In this document: positions 1-11,345 of the stretch, piece after piece | Position numbering within the stretch: position 1 is the first letter of the stretch | How the letters are laid out: each line of letters begins with the position of its first letter | Source of the DNA: Sympetrum striolatum | Lineage: Eukaryota; Arthropoda; Insecta; Odonata; Libellulidae | NCBI GenBank assembly: GCA_947579665.1 | Contig: OX388343.1 | Span: 92,794,254 to 92,858,253, forward strand | DNA length: 64,000 nt | Direction: 5' to 3' | Position numbers and translations under genes: made by a program | Notes under the pieces: generated by a model | Told to the model about the DNA's origin: nothing | Database searches by the model: none | The model's input: the letters and a program-made list of their open reading frames with translations, nothing else

Positions 1-1304
1 TACAATTGTGGTTTACTGAAAATTGATTTCGCTCGATCAATTCGACTGGTTTAGTATAAATATCTTGGTAAGTTGCGGAAGTTCTGAATATATTCTTCTG
101 AATTCAGTATTAAATCTAATCTATTTGCATTTATGTATATTGAGCGATTTTAGTTAAATGGAGTTAGTGAAGAACATAAAGATTACCCTGATTCGGTGTT
201 TGTAATCGCTTAAGAGTCCAACGCCGAGTTGTAAAGTTGAAACAAATCACAGACATCTTATAAGGACCAAAAAGATGAAGCATTTTTATTTTGACATAAA
301 AAGAATCCAAAAAGTGATAAATTCGTAGTTTTTAAGTGATTCCACTCCATATTCATTTACTATCCTTCCGTTATTGGTGTTTAATCTTTCTTTATATTTA
401 GCATTGCGATTACTATTGTGTTATTTAGGTTCCGTGTTTATGGTGCACGTGTTAAGATTGAGATGCAACTCAGCTCCACTATGCACTTATTTTCTCCAAA
501 GAATATTCATCGGTGGTTATTAGAGCGATGTATAATTTATTTCTGTCATTGATGTATAATATTTGTTGCCTTTGTCCCCTTGTACGAGACTGCAAATGTA
601 ACATTAAGCGTGGTACTGCATATTCTTATGTGATCATAGAATATATGTTTATACTGTTTTAGTTGAAGCCATATTTCATTCAAAGCATATGAGAATGATT
701 ATTGAGTTTATGCGACTTTGCAGACTTCATTGTAACTTAAATTTCTTGCTATATTGGATTGGAAAGTCTGGTATTTGTTATCTATCAACAATTGTCAACC
801 ATGTCTTACGATGAAGGCTATTGCATTGGAATTTATGAATTTTTAATATCCCCGTAGAGAATGAACAAGCACCACTGCTGGTTCCTTATATAACAAGGAA
901 ATAATACGGAGTAGCCTCTCATTATACATAGTAAAATCATTAGAGAAAATAGGAAGAAAAGGAATCTTCTAAATAATACCATCCAAATTATATCAATTAT
1001 GTGAGAAAGGAAACTCTGAAGGATTACCAAAAATAATTCGAACATATTTCATGTAACAAATTAAATCATACCGAAATCTAAAAATACAAGGTATCAGTAT
1101 TATTGGCTATCAAACTATACTTGTAAGAAAACTAATAGGGCAAATCTGACCTAAACGACAGAGGAAATGTAGGAATATAAAAATCATCTCGGTACCACCT
1201 AATTAGAGAAGAATTGATTACAGCCACTCCCATGACCGCATCATCTGATTTCACTTATTTCGTAAATGACATGCGCCGTCGATTTTTAGATTCCTCTTCA
1301 TGGA

Positions 1305-1340
1305 TATAAATACTGCACGCCCCGAGCAGAGGGCATCAGT
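1305..1340 (+). promoter_or_regulatory. Core promoter of RR-2 gene, unit 1 (TATA + Inr)
   Basis: TATAAATA lies at 1305-1312. A TCAGT initiator lies at 1336-1340, with the probable +1 at A1338, about 33 bp downstream of the TATA start. This spacing is typical of arthropod Pol II core promoters. The ATG follows at 1377, giving a 5' UTR of about 39 nt. Confidence 0.8.
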
Positions 1341-1376
1341 CGTCTCCACCACAACCAACAGTCAACACCCCAAACG

Positions 1377-1962
1377 ATGCATTCGTCTCAGGTGAGTTAC
1401 AGAAGATCGCGTCTCAGCCTGCAAAATACGTCATCATCAGACTTCACCTAACTGATCCGATTCTTCCGTAACAGATTGTTCTCCTGGTAGTCGCTACGGC
1501 GGCCGCAGCATACGCCTTCCCACCAGCAGGACACCACGGAGGACATGGTCATCAAGACGTCGACTACTACGTAAGCATTGCCTATTTAATATCGAGCGCC
1601 TGATTTCCCGAGGTGTTCCTCTTTCTAACTTAACTTCTCTTCAGGCTCATCCCCACTACAACTTCAAGTACGGAGTCCGGGACAAGCACACCGGCGACGT
1701 AAAGGACCAGTCTGAGTCTAGGGACGGCGACGTGGTCAAGGGATCCTACAGCCTCCACGAGGCCGACGGAACCATCCGCCAGGTGCACTACACCGCTGAC
1801 GACCACAACGGATTCAACGCCGTCGTCACCAGGATCGGCAAGGCCGCCCATCCTCAGCATTACGCCCATGTCGCTCAGCCCGTCATCGCCTTGGGACACC
1901 ACGGCGCGGCTTCCTACGCTCACGGAAACAACTACGCCTACCATGGAGGCCATCATTACTAA
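1377..1962 (+). CDS. RR-2 cuticular protein (CPR family), copy 1
   Basis: This is a structural protein of the exoskeleton that is secreted by epidermis and binds chitin. Three exons join in phase 0: 1377-1391, 1475-1570 and 1645-1962, giving 142 residues. Introns are 83 and 74 bp, with donors gtgagt and gtaagc and acceptors acag and tcag. Residues 1-19 form a signal peptide (hydrophobic [12 protein letters not shown], likely cleavage after AYA). The Rebers-Riddiford RR-2 domain (chitin_bind_4) spans about residues 39-103, with the aromatic pattern YNFKYGV at 42-48 and the hallmarks [25 protein letters not shown] and NGFNAVV. The C-terminal tail is rich in His, Ala and Tyr. The tiny first exon interrupting the signal peptide is typical of CPR genes. 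A polyadenylation signal AATAAA lies at 1980-1985, 18 nt after the stop codon. Family assignment is firm; the exact orthologue is not known. Confidence 0.95.
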
Positions 1963-2689
1963 CTAATTAACGCTTGCCAAATAAAAATATCATTAATTTT
2001 GTAAAAGTTTGTAGCTTCTCATTTAAAATTCCCACAATAGGCATTGCCCAAATCATACTTTATACACATTAAGTAATCTGCGACGAAATGCTGGCGAAAA
2101 AATCCCACAATATCCATCAGCATTCCTTTTTTTATTCAAGCTATCTTTCATCCTACTCCCCCAGATGAATGTACCCTCAATGCAATACATTTCCAGTAAT
2201 GTAAGAGTAACCGTTCAAGACACGTCAACTCACTACCTTCCGAATCCATTCCTCAAGCATCAGTAGACTCTCTATTACGAATGACTTGAACTGACAAATC
2301 ACTAGTATATCGTAGAGTATGATACATTACACAAGACTTTGTTCAATCAGAGGAAGATGGAACCGGCAGATCTCTTAAATTCGGATGTCATACTCTCATT
2401 TCTTCATTTTATACAACCATAAGGGAATCCTTTGCTACCACCGTAAGCATTCCATGTAAACCTATTCTCAACTCTCCGTCCAATCACAAAAATGAACTTT
2501 AGTATAGACTGATTCATTTTAGAGTCGTGGTCATTACCTCGTTTTTGCCAATGTCATTACCTGCTTTTACGAATTTAAATTTATCCATCAAAGGAAATAA
2601 AAAACATTCACCCTTCTAGACGCTGACACTCCTGAATACGTTCTAAATACAATTAAAATATTAATACTTATTGCGGTAATCTATCTACA

Positions 2690-4335
2690 TATATAAAGCA
2701 GATATTCTGTGGGTTTGTTACTTTGTCTTGGAGTGGATTCCACACCGTTTCCCGATTAATCTCATACTTTGCATACTCTGATATCAGGAAGGAAGTACTG
2801 TTATATTTTTATTCTAGAATTTTGCTGGGTTGCATCCAAGATCGCTCAGATATATTTTCATAAGGAATAGACGTGAGCTTCACTTTTATCGGATGCGGGC
2901 TTTATTTCTTTTGAAGAATTAAATTAGAAAGAATAGTTGCACAAAGTCGAGAAAATTCTAATTTTGGTCGTGGAATCTGACTTTCGATTAGAATTTGCGA
3001 GAATATCGGTAAAATATACAGACATTTTGTGAAAATTCGAGGCAATAAACAAATCATCCCCCTGACGACCGATCCCATTTTTGAATCCGAGCTCATGTTT
3101 TGGCCCGTAAAAATACTCGAGGACTTTAGGGCCATAAAGCTGATGATTGAGGAGGCGATATATTACATGGGTACCGAGAAATTTTCTGTAAGATGGTAAC
3201 CAGCAATTGCAGGTACGTAATTTCAGTCAGGAGATTCTCGGCTCATGTATGATTGAAGTTTCATGTCTTTTATGATATAAATCAAAAATTCTGTGGGTTT
3301 GTAGGATTTTTTGTATGTTGTGTCTTCATTTTAGTACAAACCGTGTGCCAGATCCGCATAAAACATTGAGTACGTGTTTTCTGGGACCAGGAAGGACGTC
3401 CAATCTCAATTTTATTCGATAAATATTCTTGCTTTGAACCGAGATCGCTCAGATGTGTTTCCATAAACAATAATTTTAAGCCTCACATTTATCGGTAGCA
3501 GGCTATAATTCTTTTGTAGAATTAAAAAGTAAAATAGTCGTGCAGAGTCGAAACAAGAAGCAAAAGAACGGAAAATAAATGAATATTCTAATTTTGATCG
3601 TGGAATATTGTTTCCGAATCGATATTTCGAAAATTTCGATAAAAAACGAGTGTATTTTCCAAAATTATTGAGGTTGTAAACAGCCAGTCCTCCTGTTGAT
3701 CGATGCGATTGCTGAGCCGAGCTCATGAATTTTCCTGTATAGTAAGAATAGCTTAGGATTTTAGACTGTAATCTAAAGGGAATTTACGCACTGCACGACC
3801 GGCAACTTCAATTCAATGTATAATACTTCTATATTCCCCGTTCAGAATCAACGGGATCTTCAGCTAGCATATACATATAAAATAATATGAGTGTCTGTAT
3901 GTTCGCTAAATACTCGATATCCGCACAATTTGGAAATTTTCTACATTATTAAAAGTCAACCCCGCGCAGAGTATAGGCTACCTTTTATTTGCCTAAATTT
4001 TCACGGTTTTCACCCAGACGGGTCAAAACGTTTCCATAAGAAATACACGTAGAGGTCATCTTTTCGTTGAAAGTCCATTTCTTTTGAAAAATTAAATTAG
4101 ATATAACAGGCATAGGAAGTCGAATCAAGCACCATAAGTAGGAAAATAAAATAAAGACTCCTATATTGGTCATAAATGTGGTTTTGATTGGAAATTACGA
4201 TCATTTTGATAAAATACGTGAATCATTCATGGAAATTTTGAGGTTGTAAATAACCTATTCCCTTGACGATCAAGGCGATTGTTATTCCGAGCTCGTGCGT
4301 AATTCCATAAGAAGACTTAGAAAATGAATGCCCAG
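2690..4335. repeat. Three diverged ~500-bp repeats in unit 1 spacer
   Basis: The spacer holds three related blocks at about 2690-3180, 3285-3790 and 3870-4335. They share order and motifs: a start like attctgtgggtttgt, then gatcgctcag, ttcttttgaagaattaaa, gtcgtggaat, ttttgaggttgtaaac and tccgagctcatg. They look like decayed copies of one dispersed element. Short T/G-rich openings of this kind occur in some non-autonomous Helitron-like elements, but I see no diagnostic Helitron ends. A distant relative appears at about 57060-57240. Confidence 0.6.
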
Positions 4336-5854
4336 ATAAAATAAATGCTGTAAGTAAGATATAGACTTTATGAGTTACAGATTTAAACATTATTATTTAT
4401 GAGATTCAAACATTAGCAATTACATTATCCTGTAAAGAATGTTTCGGAAAAATTTAAATTTTCGTAATTTGTTGAAGAGACTATAGCAAGCAAGTATTAT
4501 TTATATCAACCTAATTGTTTACAGTCCTTTTTCCTAAAATAAATGAGTTTTACAATTGTGGTTTACTGAAAATTGATTTCGCTCGATCAATTCGACTGGT
4601 TTAGTATAAATATCTTGGTAAGTTGCGGAAGTTCTGAATATATTCTTCTGAATTCAGTATTAAATCTAATCTATTTGCATTTATGTATATTGAGCGATTT
4701 TAGTTAAATGGAGTTAGTGAAGAACATAAAGATTACCCTGATTCGGTGTTTGTAATCGCTTAAGAGTCCAACGCCGAGTTGTAAAGTTGAAACAAATCAC
4801 AGACATCTTATAAGGACCAAAAAGATGAAGCATTTTTATTTTGACATAAAAAGAATCCAAAAAGTGATAAATTCGTAGTTTTTAAGTGATTCCACTCCAT
4901 ATTCATTTACTATCCTTCCGTTATTGGTGTTTAATCTTTCTTTATATTTAGCATTGCGATTACTATTGTGTTATTTAGGTTCCGTGTTTATGGTGCACGT
5001 GTTAAGATTGAGATGCAACTCAGCTCCACTATGCACTTATTTTCTCCAAAGAATATTCATCGGTGGTTATTAGAGCGATGTATAATTTATTTCTGTCATT
5101 GATGTATAATATTTGTTGCCTTTGTCCCCTTGTACGAGACTGCAAATGTAACATTAAGCGTGGTACTGCATATTCTTATGTGATCATAGAATATATGTTT
5201 ATACTGTTTTAGTTGAAGCCATATTTCATTCAAAGCATATGAGAATGATTATTGAGTTTATGCGACTTTGCAGACTTCATTGTAACTTAAATTTCTTGCT
5301 ATATTGGATTGGAAAGTCTGGTATTTGTTATCTATCAACAATTGTCAACCATGTCTTACGATGAAGGCTATTGCATTGGAATTTATGAATTTTTAATATC
5401 CCCGTAGAGAATGAACAAGCACCACTGCTGGTTCCTTATATAACAAGGAAATAATACGGAGTAGCCTCTCATTATACATAGTAAAATCATTAGAGAAAAT
5501 AGGAAGAAAAGGAATCTTCTAAATAATACCATCCAAATTATATCAATTATGTGAGAAAGGAAACTCTGAAGGATTACCAAAAATAATTCGAACATATTTC
5601 ATGTAACAAATTAAATCATACCGAAATCTAAAAATACAAGGTATCAGTATTATTGGCTATCAAACTATACTTGTAAGAAAACTAATAGGGCAAATCTGAC
5701 CTAAACGACAGAGGAAATGTAGGAATATAAAAATCATCTCGGTACCACCTAATTAGAGAAGAATTGATTACAGCCACTCCCATGACCGCATCATCTGATT
5801 TCACTTATTTCGTAAATGACATGCGCCGTCGATTTTTAGATTCCTCTTCATGGA

Positions 5855-5890
5855 TATAAATACTGCACGCCCCGAGCAGAGGGCATCAGT
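5855..5890 (+). promoter_or_regulatory. Core promoter of RR-2 gene, unit 2
   Basis: TATAAATA lies at 5855-5862 and the TCAGT initiator at 5886-5890. Sequence and spacing are identical to unit 1. Confidence 0.8.
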
Positions 5891-5926
5891 CGTCTCCACC
5901 ACAACCAACAGTCAACACCCCAAACG

Positions 5927-6512
5927 ATGCATTCGTCTCAGGTGAGTTACAGAAGATCGCGTCTCAGCCTGCAAAATACGTCATCATCAGACTTCACCTA
6001 ACTGATCCGATTCTTCCGTAACAGATTGTTCTCCTGGTAGTCGCTACGGCGGCCGCAGCATACGCCTTCCCACCAGCAGGACACCACGGAGGACATGGTC
6101 ATCAAGACGTCGACTACTACGTAAGCATTGCCTATTTAATATCGAGCGCCTGATTTCCCGAGGTGTTCCTCTTTCTAACTTAACTTCTCTTCAGGCTCAT
6201 CCCCACTACAACTTCAAGTACGGAGTCCGGGACAAGCACACCGGCGACGTAAAGGACCAGTCTGAGTCTAGGGACGGCGACGTGGTCAAGGGATCCTACA
6301 GCCTCCACGAGGCCGACGGAACCATCCGCCAGGTGCACTACACCGCTGACGACCACAACGGATTCAACGCCGTCGTCACCAGGATCGGCAAGGCCGCCCA
6401 TCCTCAGCATTACGCCCATGTCGCTCAGCCCGTCATCGCCTTGGGACACCACGGCGCGGCTTCCTACGCTCACGGAAACAACTACGCCTACCATGGAGGC
6501 CATCATTACTAA
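5927..6512 (+). CDS. RR-2 cuticular protein (CPR family), copy 2
   Basis: Exons are 5927-5941, 6025-6120 and 6195-6512. Coding sequence, introns and flanks read as identical to copy 1, so the 142-residue protein (signal peptide, RR-2 chitin-binding domain, His/Ala/Tyr-rich tail) is the same. The polyadenylation signal is at 6530-6535. Identity extends into introns and non-coding flanks, which indicates a very recent duplication, gene conversion, or an assembly duplication rather than selection on the protein alone. Confidence 0.95.
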
Positions 6513-7239
6513 CTAATTAACGCTTGCCAAATAAAAATATCATTAATTTTGTAAAAGTTTGTAGCTTCTCATTTAAAATTCCCACAATAGGCATTGCCCA
6601 AATCATACTTTATACACATTAAGTAATCTGCGACGAAATGCTGGCGAAAAAATCCCACAATATCCATCAGCATTCCTTTTTTTATTCAAGCTATCTTTCA
6701 TCCTACTCCCCCAGATGAATGTACCCTCAATGCAATACATTTCCAGTAATGTAAGAGTAACCGTTCAAGACACGTCAACTCACTACCTTCCGAATCCATT
6801 CCTCAAGCATCAGTAGACTCTCTATTACGAATGACTTGAACTGACAAATCACTAGTATATCGTAGAGTATGATACATTACACAAGACTTTGTTCAATCAG
6901 AGGAAGATGGAACCGGCAGATCTCTTAAATTCGGATGTCATACTCTCATTTCTTCATTTTATACAACCATAAGGGAATCCTTTGCTACCACCGTAAGCAT
7001 TCCATGTAAACCTATTCTCAACTCTCCGTCCAATCACAAAAATGAACTTTAGTATAGACTGATTCATTTTAGAGTCGTGGTCATTACCTCGTTTTTGCCA
7101 ATGTCATTACCTGCTTTTACGAATTTAAATTTATCCATCAAAGGAAATAAAAAAAAATTCACCCTTCTAGACGCTGACACTCCTGAATACGTTCTAAATA
7201 CAATTAAAATATTAATACTTATTGCGGTCTATCTATCTA

Positions 7240-8895
7240 TATATATAAAGCAGAAATTCTGTGGGTTTGTTTGTTTGTCTTGGAGTGGATTCCACACCGT
7301 TTCCCGATTAATCTCATACTTTGCATACTCTGATATCAGGAAGGAAGTACTGTTGTATTTTTATTCTAGAATTTTGCTGAGTTGCATCCAAGATCGCTCA
7401 GATATATTTTCATAAGGAATAGACGTGAGCTTCACTTTTATCGGATGCGGGCTTTATTTCTTTTGAAGAATTAAATTAGAAAGAATCTTTGCACAAAGTC
7501 GAGGAAAACATCGAAACTATAAAAATCGAATGAAGATTCTTATTTTGGTCGTGGAATCTTGCTTTCGATTAGAATTTGCGAGAATATCGGTAAAATATAC
7601 AGACATTTTGTGAAAATTCGAGGCATTAAACAAATCATCCCCTTGACGACCGATCCCATTGTTGAATCCGAGCTCATGTTTTACCCCGTAAAAATACTCG
7701 AGGACTTTAGGGCCATAAAGCTGATGATTGAAGAGGACGATATATTACATGGGTAACGAGAAATTTTCTGTAAGACGGTAACCAGCAATTGCAGGTACGT
7801 CATTTCAGTCAGGAGATTCTCGGCTCATGTATGATTGAAGTTTCATGTCTTGTATGATACAAATCAAAAATTCTGTGGGTTTGTAGTGTTTTTTGTATGT
7901 TGTGTCTTCATTTTAGTACAAACCGTGTGCCAGATCCGCATCAAACATTGAGTACGTGTTTTCTAGGACCAGGAAGGACGTCCAATCTCAATTTTATTCG
8001 ATAAATATTCTTGCTTTGAACCGAGATCGCTCAGATGTGTTTCCATAAACAATAATTTTAAACCTCACATTTATCGGTAGCAGGCTATAATTCTTTTGTA
8101 GAATTAAAAAGTAAAATAGTCGTGCAGAGTCGAAACAAGAAGCAAAAGAACGGAAAATAAATGAATATTCTAATTTTGATCGTGGAATATTGTTTCCGAA
8201 TCGATATTTCGAAATTTTGAAAAAAAACGAGTGTATTTTCCAAAATTATTGAGGTTGTAAACAGCCAGTCCTCCTGTTGATCGATGCGATTGCTGAGCCG
8301 AGCTAATGAATTTTCCTGTATAGTAAGAATAGTTTAGGATTTTATACTGTAATCTAAAGGGAATTTAAGCACTGCACGACCGGCAACTTCAATTCAATGT
8401 ACTTCTATATTCCCCGTTTAGAATCAACGGGATCTTCAGCTAGCGTATACATATGAAATAATATGAGTGTCTGTATGTTCGCTAAATACTCGATATCCGC
8501 ACAATTTGGAAATTTTCTACAATATTAAAAGGCAACCCCGCGCAGAGTATAGGCTACATTTTATTTGCCTAAATTTTCACGGTTTTCACCCAGACGGGTC
8601 AAAACGTTTCCATGAGAAATACACGTAGAGGTCATCTTTTCGTTGCAGGGTCCATTTCTTTTGAACAATTAAATTAGATATTACAGGCATAGGAAGTCGA
8701 ATCAAGCACCAAAAGTAGGAAAATAAAATAAAGATTCCTATTTTGGTCAAAAATATGGTTTTGATTGGAAATTACGATCATTTTGATAAAATACGTGAAT
8801 CATTCATGGAAATTTTGAGGTTGTAAATAACCCATTCCCTTGACGATCAAGGCGACTGTTATTCCGAGCTCGTGCGTAATTCCATAAGAAGACAT
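7240..8895. repeat. Three diverged ~500-bp repeats in unit 2 spacer
   Basis: This is the counterpart of the unit 1 spacer repeats, with blocks at about 7240-7750, 7860-8350 and 8455-8895. The first block keeps about 25 bp that unit 1 has lost, so unit 2 is nearer the ancestral form there. Confidence 0.6.
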
Positions 8896-10431
8896 AGAAA
8901 ATGAATGCCCAGATAAAATAAATGCTTTAAGTAAGATATAGACTTTATGAGTTACAGATTTAAACATTATAATTTATGAGATTCAAACATTAGCAATTAC
9001 ATTATCCTGTAAAGAATCTTTCGGAAAAATTTAAATTTTCGTAATTTGTTGAAGAGACTATAGCATGCAAGTATTATTTATATCAACCTAATTGTTTACT
9101 GTCATTTTCCTAAAATAAATGAGTTTTACAATTGTGGTTTACTGAAAATTGATTTCGCTCGATCAATTCGACTGGTTTAGTATAAATATCTTGGTAAGTT
9201 GCGGAAGTTCTGAATATATTCTTCTGAATTCAGTATTAAATCTAAACTATTTGCATTTATGTATATTGAGCGATTTTAGTTAAATGTAGTTAGTGAAGAA
9301 CGTAAAGATTACCCTGATTCGGTGTTTGCAATCGTTGAAGAGTCCAACGCCGAGTTGTAAAGTTGAAGCAAATCACAGACATCTTATAAGGACCAAAAAG
9401 ATGAAGCAATTTTATTTTGACATAAAAAGAATCCAAAAAGTGATAAATTCGTAGTTTTTAAGTGATTCCACTCCTTATTCATTTACTATCCTTCCGTTAT
9501 TGGTGTTAAATCTTTCTTTATATTTAGCATTGCGATTACTATTGTGTTATTTAGGTTCCGTGTTTATGGTGCACGTGTTAAGATTGAGATGCAACTGAGC
9601 TCCACTATGCACTTATTTTCCCCAAAGAATATTCATCGGTGGTTATTAGAGCGATGTATAATTTATTTCTGTCATTAATGTTTAATATTTGTTGCCTTTG
9701 TCCCCTTTAACTAGCCTGCAAATGTAACTTTAAGCGTGGTACTGCATATTCTTATGTGATCATAGAATATATGTTTATACTGTCTTAGTTGAAGCCATTT
9801 TTCATTCAAAGCATATGAGAATGATTATTGAGTTTATGCGACATTTTCTAGACTTCATTGTAACTTAAATTTCTTGCTATATCGGATTGGAAAGTCTGGT
9901 ATTTGTTATCTATCAACAATTATCAACCATGTCTTACGATGAAGGCTATTGCATTGAAATTTATGAATTTTTAGTATCCCCGTAGAGAATGAACAAGCAC
10001 CACTGCTAGTTCCTTATATAACAAGGAAATAATACGGAGTAGCCTTTCTTTATACATAGTAAAATCATTAGGAAAATAGGAAGAAAAGGAATCTTCTAAA
10101 TAATACCATCCAAATTATATCAATTATGTGAGAAAGGAAACTCTGAAGGATTACCAAAAATAATTCGAACATATTTCATGTAACAAATTTAATCATACCG
10201 AAATCTAAAAATACAAGGTATCAGTATTATTGGCTATCAAACCATACTTGTAAGAAAACTAATAGGGCAAATCTGACCTAAACGACAGAGGAAATGTAGG
10301 AATATAAAAATCATCTCGGTACCACCTAATTAGAGAAGAATTGATTACAGCCACTCCCATGACCGCATCATCTGATTTCACTTATTTCGTAAATGACATG
10401 CGCCGTCGATTTTTAGATTCCTCTTCATGGA

Positions 10432-10467
10432 TATAAATACTGCACGCCCCGCTGGCAGGGCATCAGT
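10432..10467 (+). promoter_or_regulatory. Core promoter of RR-2 gene, unit 3
   Basis: TATAAATA lies at 10432-10439, 72 bp before the ATG exactly as in copies 1 and 2, with the same TCAGT initiator at 10463-10467. The short stretch between TATA and Inr differs (gctggca in place of gagcaga), but its length is preserved. Confidence 0.8.
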
Positions 10468-10503
10468 CGTCTCCACCACAACCAACAGTCAACACCCCAA
10501 ACG

Positions 10504-11088
10504 ATGCATTCGTCTCAGGTGAGTTACAGAAGATCGCGTCTCAGCCTGCAAAATACGTCATCATCAGACTTCACCTAACTGATCCGATTCTTCCGAACAG
10601 ATTGTTCTCCTGGTAGTCGCTACGGCGGCCGCAGCATACGCCTTCCCACCAGCAGGACACTACGGAGGACATGGTCATCAAGACGTCGATTACTACGTAA
10701 GCATTGCCTATTTAATATCGAGCGCCTGATTTCCCGAGGTGTTCCTCTTTCTAACCTAACTTCTCTTCAGGCTCATCCCCACTACAACTTCAAGTACGGA
10801 GTCCGGGACCAGCACACCGGCGACGTGAAGGACCAGTCTGAGTCTAGGGACGGCGACGTGGTCAAGGGATCCTACAGCCTCCACGAGGCCGACGGAACCA
10901 TCCGCCAGGTGCACTACACCGCTGACGACCACAACGGATTCAACGCCGTCGTCACCAGGATCGGCAAGGCCGCCCATCCTCAGCATTACGCCCATGTCGC
11001 TCAGCCCGTCATCGCCTTGGGACACCACGGCGCGGCTTCCTACGCTCACGGAAACAACTACGCCTACCATGGAGGCCATCATTATTAA
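10504..11088 (+). CDS. RR-2 cuticular protein (CPR family), copy 3
   Basis: Exons are 10504-10518, 10601-10696 and 10771-11088. Intron 1 is one base shorter than in copies 1 and 2. The protein is 142 residues with the same signal peptide and RR-2 domain. I see two amino acid changes from copies 1 and 2: His to Tyr in the HHGG segment after the signal peptide, and Lys to Gln in the stretch following YGVRD. Other coding differences are synonymous. The polyadenylation signal is at 11106-11111. Splice sites, TATA box and domain are intact, so the copy looks functional. Confidence 0.94.
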
Positions 11089-11345
11089 CTAATTAACGCT
11101 TGCCAAATAAAAATATCATTAATATTGTAAACGTTTGTAGCTTCTCATTTAAAATCCCCACAATAAGCATGGCCCAAATCAAACTCTATACACATTAAGT
11201 AATCTGCGACGAAATGCTGGCGAAAAAATCCCACAATATCCATCAGCATTACTTTTTTTATTCAAGCTATCATTTAATCTTACTTTTCTATGTGAATATA
11301 CCCTCAATGCAAAACATTTTCAGTAATGTAAGGATAATTATTCAT

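Larger units (their letters stand above)
1..4550. repeat. Tandem unit 1 of cuticle-gene array (4550 bp)
   Basis: The sequence starting at position 1 recurs at 4551 and again at 9127 in the same orientation, giving head-to-tail units of 4550 and 4576 bp plus a partial third. Each unit holds one complete RR-2 cuticle gene with its promoter, followed by about 2.6 kb of gene-free spacer. Read by eye, 1-2603 is identical to 4551-7153, whereas 2604-4550 differs from 7154-9126 by scattered substitutions and indels, including a deletion of about 25 bp near 2950. The unit start is arbitrary because the window begins inside or at the edge of the array. Apart from the gene, the open frames in the unit (for example 833-1045) have no recognisable content. 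Confidence 0.95.
4551..9126. repeat. Tandem unit 2 of cuticle-gene array (4576 bp)
   Basis: This is the second head-to-tail unit, with the same order as unit 1 (upstream region, RR-2 gene at 5927-6512, spacer). Its first 2.6 kb reads as identical to unit 1 and its spacer is diverged from unit 1. The open frame at 7077-7415 exists only because of a short A-run length change relative to unit 1, so it is not a gene. Confidence 0.95.
9127..11345. repeat. Tandem unit 3, partial, with cuticle gene
   Basis: This is the third copy of the unit. Similarity continues through the gene and its 3' flank and fades between about 11270 and 11345. It has scattered substitutions relative to units 1 and 2 across its whole length, so it is the more diverged member. 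The spacer found in units 1 and 2 is absent after the gene. Confidence 0.9.

Noticed and set aside
833..1045. 70-codon minus-strand open frame repeated at 5383-5595
   Set aside because: Its recurrence is due only to the tandem duplication. It is broken in unit 3, has no domain or splice context, and lies in AT-rich upstream DNA.
1630..1956. 108-codon open frame on the minus strand (also at 6180-6506 and 10756-11082)
   Set aside because: It is the antisense shadow of RR-2 exon 3. Its Val/Gly/Ser-rich wording reflects the biased codons of the cuticle gene.
7077..7415. 112-codon open frame in unit 2
   Set aside because: It is absent from unit 1 because of an A-run indel, and it crosses repeat sequence.
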